Source: Microvirga subterranea (lineage in GTDB: Bacteria; Pseudomonadota; Alphaproteobacteria; Rhizobiales; Beijerinckiaceae). Taken from it: 64,000 nucleotides of DNA. Numbering within the stretch: position 1 is the stretch's first letter; each line of letters starts with the position of its first letter. The notes under the pieces were generated by a model that saw nothing but the letters and a program-made list of their open reading frames with translations, was not told the origin of the DNA and did not search any database. Positions 20,552 to 27,627 of this stretch are shown here, piece by piece. The stretch spans positions 1 through 64,000 of the forward strand of contig NZ_QQBB01000001.1 of NCBI RefSeq assembly GCF_003350535.1. The letters are read 5' to 3'. A program made the position numbers and the translations under genes.

Positions 20552-21636
20552 AGCGCCCGTTCTGTCTTGGCATCGAACAGATAGAGGCTCCCCGGCTGCG
20601 CATGGACAGTGACTCTCCCTCCTACCTTTGGAACTGTCTTGCCGGGGGCAGACGCAATGACGGACGTTCCGCCGAGATCCAAATGGACGAGGGTCTCAGA
20701 ACCCAGCGGTTCAACGACGGACACTTCGCCCAAGAGAGTGAAATTGTTAGCTCCATCGGCGGAGCCGACATGCAGATCATGCGGCCTGACACCGACGAGC
20801 ACGTCGGCTCCGTCGGATCTGATTGCTTGGCTGCCCGGCAGATGCGCTGTGGCGTTGAAGCCATTCAGAGCGGCCACGCGTTGGCCCTCCTTTTCGGAAA
20901 GTCGCGCCGGCAGAAGATTCATGGTCGGACTGCCGATAAATCGCGCCGTGAAGACGTCGGCCGGATTCTCATACAGCTCGATCGGGGTTCCGACCTGAAG
21001 GATCCGCCCGTCGCGCATGACGACAATGCGGTCGGCCATGGTCATGGCCTCGACTTGATCGTGGGTCACGAACACGATCGTCGTGCCGAGTCGCTGGTGA
21101 AGCTTCTTGATCTCCAGGCGCATCTGGGTACGCAGCTGTGCATCCAGATTCGAAAGCGGCTCGTCGAACAGGAATGCGGCCGGATCGCGAACCATCGCCC
21201 GTCCGATCGCGACGCGCTGGCGCTGGCCGCCGGAGAGTTGCGACGGCCGCCGATCGAGAAGGTTCTCGAGGCCAAGAATTCCGGCCGTCTCCTGGATGCG
21301 CTTTTTCTTCTCGGGCTCCGACAGCTTGGAAGTGTAGAGACCAAAGCCGATGTTCTGCGCCACAGACATGTGAGGGTAGATGGCATAGTTCTGGAACACC
21401 ATGGCGATGTTCCGGTCCTTCGGCTCGGCCTCATTGACGATCCGCCCGTCGATGCTGATCGTTCCGCCGGAGATATCCTCCAGACCTGCGATCATGCGGA
21501 GCGTCGTCGACTTACCGCACCCCGATGGGCCGACGAGCACGACGAACTCGCCGTCCGCAACATTTAGATCGATGCCATGAACGGCCGTCGTTTTGCCGTA
21601 TCGCTTGACGACGCCGTCAAGTGCAATGGTCGCCAT
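20539..21636 (-). CDS. Sugar ABC transporter ATPase (UgpC/MsmK type)
   Basis: 365 residues. Walker [10 protein letters not shown], signature [14 protein letters not shown], Walker [13 protein letters not shown], and a switch histidine in [11 protein letters not shown] are all intact. The C-terminal 120 residues form the MalK/UgpC-type TOBE domain. It energises import through the two permeases encoded upstream in the same operon. Its ATG overlaps the stop of the lyase gene by one base (TGATG), and its 3' end overlaps the kinase gene by 13 bp. Confidence 0.93.
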   Translation of the reverse strand: MATIALDGVVKRYGKTTAVHGIDLNVADGEFVVLVGPSGCGKSTTLRMIAGLEDISGGTISIDGRIVNEAEPKDRNIAMVFQNYAIYPHMSVAQNIGFGLYTSKLSEPEKKKRIQETAGILGLENLLDRRPSQLSGGQRQRVAIGRAMVRDPAAFLFDEPLSNLDAQLRTQMRLEIKKLHQRLGTTIVFVTHDQVEAMTMADRIVVMRDGRILQVGTPIELYENPADVFTARFIGSPTMNLLPARLSEKEGQRVAALNGFNATAHLPGSQAIRSDGADVLVGVRPHDLHVGSADGANNFTLLGEVSVVEPLGSETLVHLDLGGTSVIASAPGKTVPKVGGRVTVHAQPGSLYLFDAKTERALCRM

Positions 21637-23153
21637 CAGGCTTCTCCCATCAATGCGCGAAATTGTGTTTGAAGCTCGGCGGAGGCGGCAGCCTCACGAC
21701 CCGCAATTGCACTGGCCTGCTCTTCGAGAGCAGCCAAGTGCCGGCGACAGACATTCAGGGCCGCCCGAAGCGCTTCCGGAGCCGGCCCTCCCAGCCGATT
21801 CCGCACAGCCACGAAATGGTCGGGCGAGACCATTTCGGCAAAAGCAGCTTCGTCGATTGTCGCTGTCCTGCCCGCCGCGCGCTCGAAGGCGCTCACGAAA
21901 GCGGCATAGCCGTCGCTGGCCAGGTCTCCCTGCATGGCCACGACGGCTCTCGCAACCGCTGCTGCGATCTCATGCGCCTCACGGAACGAGAGTCCTTCCC
22001 GGCGGACGAGACTGTCTGCAAGCTCCGTCACGGTAATGCAGCTCCTACGGATGTTGTCCCGGACCCGTGCCTCGTCGATCCGGATCTCGGCTACCAGCGC
22101 GGTCAGAAGATCGAGCACGCGGCCTGCGGAAATGAAGGCCTCATAGCCCATGCCTTGCGTCTCGCCTTCACTGTCGTTCATGTCCGTGAAGGGCGTGTTA
22201 TGCATCACGTCCAGCATGGTCCGGGCCCTGCCGAAGGTTTGGGACGCCAGATGCCGAAGATGCTCAATAGGAACGGGATTGCGCTTCTGGGGCATGATGG
22301 ACGAGATCTGCACGAATGCGTTCGGCACATAGACCTGACCGACCTCGAAGCTCGTCCAGAATTGCAGATCCTGAATCGGGCGACCCAGATGCAGGAACAT
22401 GAGTTCGATCGCCCCATAGACGGAGGTGACATAGTCGACCGCAGCAATGCAGCTGTAGGAATTCTGTAGAGGCTTCGCGAAGCCGAGGAGCTCGGCCATC
22501 CGATCTCGGTCGATGGGGAAGCCCGACGTCGTGATCGCCGCCGCACCCATGGGAGATTGGTCGACGATCTCGCGCGCCGCGGCGAGGCGCTGAATGTCCC
22601 GCAGCAGCACCTCGGTCACCGCACCGAGATAATGACCGAAGGTCGTGGGTTGAGCCGGCTGGCCATGGGTGTAGGCCACGATCAAGGTCCCCTCCTCCCG
22701 AGCGGCGACCTGGATCAGGGCATTGGTGAGACGACGAGCCTTCGCGAGCAGCTCATCGACCCGCTCCTTCAAGCCAAGCTTGAATAGGGTATGGTCGATG
22801 TCGTTGCGTGATCGCGCCGTATGGAGGCGGCCGGCGAGATCCGGGCCAAGCCGGCGCTTGAGTTCCTTTTCGATCAGAAAGAAGAAGTCCTCGACTTCAC
22901 CCGTATAGGTCAGGGTCGAGACGTCGATTTCGGCGTCGATTGCCTCGAGCGCATGAGCAATGGCGGTAGCCTGGGAGCGGTCCAGGATGCCGGTTTCCGC
23001 CAGCATGACCAGATGAGCCCGGTCGATCCGACGGAAGCCGTCGACGTGATAGGTCTTGGCTCCGTCGAAAAGAGGGCGGAGCACCGTCTCTTTGTAAACC
23101 GGATCGGGGAAAACGCTCTTGTCGTCGCGTCGCGGGTCACGGGTAACAGCCAT
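21636..23153 (-). CDS. Argininosuccinate-lyase-like C-N lyase in a sugar ABC operon
   Basis: 505 residues of the fumarase/aspartase superfamily, ASL branch. Seen: HTARSRND (cf. HTGRSRND in ArgH), a YTHGQPAQPTTFGH region (cf. THLQRAQP), and the signature loop SSIMPQKRNPV with the catalytic serine pair at 284-285. The usual NPD is NPV here and the conserved L of THLQ is G, so the substrate pocket differs from arginine-biosynthetic ArgH. Such enzymes eliminate fumarate from N-succinyl (aspartyl) amines. The close relative EDDS lyase shows the fold accepts non-arginine amines. It sits between permease and ATPase genes with 3-bp and 1-bp junctions, so it surely serves the imported compound. The exact reaction is unknown. 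Confidence 0.8.
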   Translation of the reverse strand: MAVTRDPRRDDKSVFPDPVYKETVLRPLFDGAKTYHVDGFRRIDRAHLVMLAETGILDRSQATAIAHALEAIDAEIDVSTLTYTGEVEDFFFLIEKELKRRLGPDLAGRLHTARSRNDIDHTLFKLGLKERVDELLAKARRLTNALIQVAAREEGTLIVAYTHGQPAQPTTFGHYLGAVTEVLLRDIQRLAAAREIVDQSPMGAAAITTSGFPIDRDRMAELLGFAKPLQNSYSCIAAVDYVTSVYGAIELMFLHLGRPIQDLQFWTSFEVGQVYVPNAFVQISSIMPQKRNPVPIEHLRHLASQTFGRARTMLDVMHNTPFTDMNDSEGETQGMGYEAFISAGRVLDLLTALVAEIRIDEARVRDNIRRSCITVTELADSLVRREGLSFREAHEIAAAVARAVVAMQGDLASDGYAAFVSAFERAAGRTATIDEAAFAEMVSPDHFVAVRNRLGGPAPEALRAALNVCRRHLAALEEQASAIAGREAAASAELQTQFRALMGEA

Positions 23154-23156
23154 GGA

Positions 23157-24014
23157 TCACCCTTTGAGTCCGGCGAGCATGACGCCGCGCACGATATACC
23201 GCTGAAGCAGCAGGAAGACGAAGAGAGTCGGGATCGTGGCGAGGCTGGCGCCAGTCATGATCATCTCCCACTGGATCGCCTGCTCGACCGCGAAACTCGA
23301 GAGACCCACCGGCAGGGTGTAGAGCTCGCGGCTGTTGGTGACGATGAGCGGCCAGAAGAAAGCCGTCCAATTCCCAAGAAAGGTGAAGATGGCAAGCGCC
23401 GACAGCGCCGGCGTCACGAGCGGCATCGCCACTCGCCACCAGATCGAGAATTCGTTGAGGCCGTCTACCCGCGCGGCTTCGAGGAATTCATCCGGCACGG
23501 TCTCGAAGAACTGCTTCATGAGAAACGTGCCGAAGGCGGTCATCATGCCCGGAAACATGATGCCCCAGTATGTGTCGATCCAGCCGAAGCTGCTCGCCAT
23601 CAGGTACCACGGGATCACCAGCATCTCGGTCGGAATCATCAGCGTCGAGAGGATCGCGATGAAGATGAAATATCGCCCTCGGAAGCGGAACTTCGCCAAC
23701 GTATAGCCGACGAGCGAGTCGAAGAACACGTTCGACAGGGTAACGGCGACGGCGACGAAGAGGGAGTTCAGGAACCAGCGCAGAAATCGGCCGTCGGACA
23801 GCACCGTGATGTAGTTGTCGAGGGTCGGGCTCTCCGGAACGAGGCGCAGATCGTAGACCTGAGATGCATCCTTCAGAGATGTCGACAGCATGAAGAGGAT
23901 CGGAGTGATCATCACGATGCCGCCCAGGAAGAGCAGCGTCCAAGCGATCACCTGACCGGGCCGGACGGAGCGGAAAGAAGACCGATGGTCCAGGGTTGCT
24001 GCATTCATGGACAT
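23157..24014 (-). CDS. Sugar ABC permease, MalG-type (CUT1)
   Basis: 285 residues with about six membrane segments and the cytoplasmic EAA loop EAARVDGLNEFSIWWRVAMPL. This is the second (MalG-like) inner-membrane subunit of the importer. The start is ATG 24014 or the in-frame ATG two codons on. The gap to the upstream permease is 2 bp and to the lyase gene 3 bp, so the operon is tightly packed. Confidence 0.92.
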   Translation of the reverse strand: MSMNAATLDHRSSFRSVRPGQVIAWTLLFLGGIVMITPILFMLSTSLKDASQVYDLRLVPESPTLDNYITVLSDGRFLRWFLNSLFVAVAVTLSNVFFDSLVGYTLAKFRFRGRYFIFIAILSTLMIPTEMLVIPWYLMASSFGWIDTYWGIMFPGMMTAFGTFLMKQFFETVPDEFLEAARVDGLNEFSIWWRVAMPLVTPALSALAIFTFLGNWTAFFWPLIVTNSRELYTLPVGLSSFAVEQAIQWEMIMTGASLATIPTLFVFLLLQRYIVRGVMLAGLKG

Positions 24015-24016
24015 CG

Positions 24017-24934
24017 TCAGCGGTCCTTCAGGATACGCAGCTGGATGAGTGAGACGACGAGGAGGATCATGAAAAGGACCACCGTCTGCGCTGCGGCATA
24101 GCCCATGTCGAAGGATTTGAACGCCGTCTGATAGATCATCAGAACGAGTGGCTTCGTCGAGTTGAGGGGACCGCCAGGATCGTTGAAATTCATGTTGTAG
24201 ACCTGGTCGAAAATCCTCAGGAAGCCGATGGAGGAGAAAACGACGAGGAACACGATGGTGGGTTTGAGAAGCGGGATGGTGATCCGGCGCAGGATCGTGA
24301 ACTCGGACACGCCGTCGATCCGGGCAGCCTCATAATAAGAAGTCGGAATCGCTCGAAGCCCGGCGATGAAAATGATGACCTGGAAGCCGAGGCCTGCCCA
24401 TACCGCAGGGGCCAGGATCGCTGGCAGCGCCTGCGTCGTCGAACGCAGGAACGGTTGCTGAGGCAGCCCCAGCCAGGTCAGCAGTCCGTTGAAGACGCCG
24501 ATGGGCACCGGCTGATAGAACCAGCGCCAAACCCATGCCATGGCGACGGCCGTCGTCAGGAAGGGCAGGAAATAGAGCGCCCGAATGAACCCGTGCATGA
24601 AACGCACGCGGTCGAGATAATAGGCGATGACGAACGAGATGATCAGGCTGATCGGCGTTCCGATGATGAGATAGGCGAAGGTGTTGCGAAAGACCTGCCA
24701 GAACAGCGGGTCGTTCCAGAGGCGGATGTAGTTCTCGAAGCCGACGAAGGACGCCGGCTTCAAGAGGTTCCAGTTCGTGAACGACAGGGCAAGCGCCTCC
24801 AGCGTCGGCCAGAAGCGGATCATCCCGTAAAAGACGATCGGCAGCGCCAGAAAACCCCAAGCCCAGATGACGCGCTTGTGGCGCAGGCTCAGCCTGTCCC
24901 AAGCACGGCCTGATGTCGCTGGCGCTGCTCTCAC
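24017..24934 (-). CDS. Sugar ABC permease, MalF-type (CUT1)
   Basis: 305 residues, six predicted membrane segments, EAA loop YYEAARIDGVSEFTILRRITIPL. It pairs with the adjacent MalG-type permease. The start is GTG at 24934, behind a GAGGATCT ribosome site placed just after the stop of the binding-protein gene. No irregularities seen. Confidence 0.92.
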   Translation of the reverse strand: MRAAPATSGRAWDRLSLRHKRVIWAWGFLALPIVFYGMIRFWPTLEALALSFTNWNLLKPASFVGFENYIRLWNDPLFWQVFRNTFAYLIIGTPISLIISFVIAYYLDRVRFMHGFIRALYFLPFLTTAVAMAWVWRWFYQPVPIGVFNGLLTWLGLPQQPFLRSTTQALPAILAPAVWAGLGFQVIIFIAGLRAIPTSYYEAARIDGVSEFTILRRITIPLLKPTIVFLVVFSSIGFLRIFDQVYNMNFNDPGGPLNSTKPLVLMIYQTAFKSFDMGYAAAQTVVLFMILLVVSLIQLRILKDR

Positions 24935-24944
24935 GGTCAGATCC

Positions 24945-26198
24945 TCACTTCGCAGCTCGGTCGATGATCGCCTGCTCGGCTTTTGCAGCCTCGGCCAGGG
25001 AGGCCTTCGGGTCCTGCTTCTGGATCAGGACACGGTTGACCATGTCGATCGCGGTCTGCCGCTGGGCTGCCTCGTCCAGGAACATGGTGGTGTGGGCGTA
25101 TTCCAGCCCCTTGAGGAACGGCCCATAGATCGGGTTGGCGAGGTTTGCCTGCGTCATCGCCGCGGAACGGCGCGCCGGCAGCTCGCCGACTGTCTGCAGC
25201 CAGAGGTCCATCGCCTCGGGTGAGCTGATATAGGCCAGGAACTTCTTCGAAGCCTCCAGCTTCTCGCCCTGCACCTTGCTGCTGATCGCGTTGGCGAAGT
25301 AGCTGGCGTAGTTGCTGCGCATGCCCTTGGCATCGGCGGGCAATTCGGTCACCCCCCACTCGAAGCCCTTGATCGCGTTGAAGCTGCCAAGGCGGAAGGT
25401 CCCGTCGATCGTCATAGCCGCAAGGCCGGCCTTGAAGGCCGCCTGCCCTTCGTCCATGAAGCCGACAGAGCCGACTTTATGCTTCGTCTGGAGGTCGGTG
25501 TAGAATTGCAGGGCCTTCAAGCCTGCGTCGCTGTCGTACGCAACTTTGCGGTCGTTGTCAGTGTAAGGCGTGCCTCCGTACTGGCGTACGAGGACCTCTC
25601 GCCACCAATGGTGATCCTGCCCCGCCATGTCGAGCGTGATTCCCGCCGAAACGATGTTGCCGGCACTGTCGCGCTTGACGGTCTTTTCAGCAGCGGCGAC
25701 GAGTTCGTCGAGCGTCTGCGGCGGCTTGCTGGGATCGAGCCCGGCAGCCTGGAAGGCCTTCTTGTTATAGAAGAGCGCCAAGGAGCGGACGGCAGTCGGA
25801 AGGCCGTAATATTCGTCGCCGCGCTTCATCGCCTTCACGATTGGGAAGAACTCGGCTTCGATCTTGTCGTGCGGGAACGCATCCTTCGGCAGCGGCTGAA
25901 TGAGCTTGCCGGCGACGAAGCCGTCGACCCATCCGTAGAAGAGCTGAACCACGTCGGGCCCCTGCCCGGCGGTCACGGCAGCCGCAACCTTGGTCTGATA
26001 CTCGGCGTAAGGAAAGGTCGTGTGCTTGACCTTGATGTCGGGATTGGCGGCTTGGAATTTCTGGATCAGCTGATCCATCGCCTTCACGCGCGTGTCGAAG
26101 ACATATTGCCAGTATTCGATTTCAACGGCGCTGGCGGCATTGGCGGCCAGGACACTGATCCCGAATGCGAGACCAGCGATCATCTTTTTGAGGCGCAT
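24945..26198 (-). CDS. Sugar ABC transporter substrate-binding protein (family 1)
   Basis: 417 residues from ATG 26198, chosen because GGAGGG lies 7 bp upstream and a clean signal peptide follows at once (MRLKKMIAG to ANAASA). A longer frame has no such support. The mature part has family-1 features: PDVVQLFYGWVDGF, then FYNKKAFQAAGLDPSKPPQTLDEL, and an AMTIDGTFRLG segment. It captures the ligand in the periplasm and is the first gene of the operon. Ligand identity is not encoded in a readable motif. CUT1 systems carry oligosaccharides, glycerophosphodiesters and similar compounds. Confidence 0.92.
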   Translation of the reverse strand: MRLKKMIAGLAFGISVLAANAASAVEIEYWQYVFDTRVKAMDQLIQKFQAANPDIKVKHTTFPYAEYQTKVAAAVTAGQGPDVVQLFYGWVDGFVAGKLIQPLPKDAFPHDKIEAEFFPIVKAMKRGDEYYGLPTAVRSLALFYNKKAFQAAGLDPSKPPQTLDELVAAAEKTVKRDSAGNIVSAGITLDMAGQDHHWWREVLVRQYGGTPYTDNDRKVAYDSDAGLKALQFYTDLQTKHKVGSVGFMDEGQAAFKAGLAAMTIDGTFRLGSFNAIKGFEWGVTELPADAKGMRSNYASYFANAISSKVQGEKLEASKKFLAYISSPEAMDLWLQTVGELPARRSAAMTQANLANPIYGPFLKGLEYAHTTMFLDEAAQRQTAIDMVNRVLIQKQDPKASLAEAAKAEQAIIDRAAK

Positions 26199-26321
26199 GC
26201 GTGACCCTCCTCTTGGCCAGCCGATCGAGATCATCGGCGTGGCATTCTTCCCCTCGATGCGAGCGTGGCAAAGTCCCGCTCATCCCACAAAGCTCATCTG
26301 CGGACCGCGCGCTGTCAATAA

Positions 26322-26341
26322 AATAATTCACTTGAGTTATT
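26322..26341. promoter_or_regulatory. AT-rich palindrome, probable operator of the ROK regulator
   Basis: AATAATTCA-CT-TGAGTTATT is a 20-bp inverted repeat with 8 of 9 positions symmetric, AT-rich within GC-rich DNA. It lies in the 183-bp gap between the divergently read binding-protein gene and the ROK gene, 40 bp before the latter. Size and composition suit Mlc/NagC-like ROK repressors. Control of both arms is inferred. Confidence 0.6.
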
Positions 26342-26381
26342 ACAAAACGCTGGCATCGTCGGTGCACGACACGAGACACAC

Positions 26382-27608
26382 ATGCCGCGCTCAACCCCGC
26401 CTCCACCGAAAGCTGCAATTGGCAACAACCCCGAGCGAAACCGGTCCCACAACCGGCGGGTGGTCCTGGATGCAGTCCGGCTCCATGGCCCGCTTGGGCG
26501 CACGGCGATTGCACGGCTTGCTCATCTGACCCCGCAGGCAGTCTCAAACATCGTGAGCGAGCTTCTGGACGAAGGACTCCTGCTCGAATGCGGTCGCCTG
26601 CGGGCCGGTCGCGGCCTTCCACCTGTGCAGGTGGCCGTCAATCCGGATGGCGGAATGACCATCGGGGTCGAGATTGCCGCCGATCACCTCGTCATGGCTC
26701 TCGTCGATCTGACAGGCCGCGTGCGAGCGAACCGAACGCTCCCGCTTGAGGATGCCACCCCGGACCATATCGCGCCTCTGCTCAAGCGGGAGATCGACGG
26801 CATCTGCAAAACGGCCTCCGGGTCGCATCGCCGCCTCCTAGGTCTCGGCGTCGTCATGCCCGGCCCTTTCGACATCGATGGCATGAGCTCGGTCGGACCA
26901 ACGACTCTGCCTGGCTGGGTTGGCGAGGATGCTGCCCAGGTTCTGACCGCCGCCACCGGCGTCAGTACCCTCGTCGAGAACGATGCGACCGCTGCTGCCG
27001 TCGGCGAGCGTCTGCATGGTGTTGCGCGCAAGCTGAACAACTTCTGTCTCCTGTATTTCGGTGCGGGCCTCGGCCTTGGCATCGTCGTGGATGGGAGGCC
27101 GATGCGGGGTGCCTTCGGCAATGCGGGCGAGATCGGCCACATCGTTGTTCAGCAAGATGGTTCGCGATGTGCATGCGGCAACAGAGGCTGCCTCGAGCGT
27201 TATGCCTCGCTGCACTCCCTGAAGGAAAAGCTCGCAGATGCCGGCGTTTCATGCCGCACGGTCTCGGACCTTGCGGCTCTTCATGAGGCGGGGTCAGCTC
27301 CACTGAAGGAGTGGATCGCCGAAGCGGGGGCTCATCTGTCTCCCGTCATTGCGATGCTGGAGAACCTCCTCGATCCGGAGTGCATCGTCTTCAGCGGCGC
27401 TCTTCCGGATACTCTCCTCGACGACCTTATCGCATCCCTTCAGCCCCTGCCGCTTTCGGTCGCCAGCCGGCGCAAGAGGGCCTTGCCGCGCATCATCAGG
27501 GGCACGACGGGGCTGCTCACCGCAGCGCTAGGAGCAGCGGCTCTGCCCCTTCAAGAGACGATGACCCCTAAGCTCGATACCGCACCTGCAATCGAACAAT
27601 CGACTTGA
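26382..27608 (+). CDS. ROK-family transcriptional regulator
   Basis: 408 residues. An N-terminal winged helix-turn-helix is at about 25-75 (LGRTAIARLAHLTPQAVSNIVSELLDEG). The ROK sugar-sensing domain follows, with the zinc motif CACGNRGCLERYAS and a sugar-contact GNAGEIGHI segment. The HTH makes it an Mlc/NagC/XylR-type regulator rather than a free kinase. It is divergent from the ABC operon and upstream of the PIG-L gene by 19 bp, so it probably controls both, with the imported sugar as inducer. No strong ribosome site is seen before its ATG. Confidence 0.9.
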   Translation: MPRSTPPPPKAAIGNNPERNRSHNRRVVLDAVRLHGPLGRTAIARLAHLTPQAVSNIVSELLDEGLLLECGRLRAGRGLPPVQVAVNPDGGMTIGVEIAADHLVMALVDLTGRVRANRTLPLEDATPDHIAPLLKREIDGICKTASGSHRRLLGLGVVMPGPFDIDGMSSVGPTTLPGWVGEDAAQVLTAATGVSTLVENDATAAAVGERLHGVARKLNNFCLLYFGAGLGLGIVVDGRPMRGAFGNAGEIGHIVVQQDGSRCACGNRGCLERYASLHSLKEKLADAGVSCRTVSDLAALHEAGSAPLKEWIAEAGAHLSPVIAMLENLLDPECIVFSGALPDTLLDDLIASLQPLPLSVASRRKRALPRIIRGTTGLLTAALGAAALPLQETMTPKLDTAPAIEQST

Positions 27609-27627
27609 GACGGAAAGCAAGCAAACG

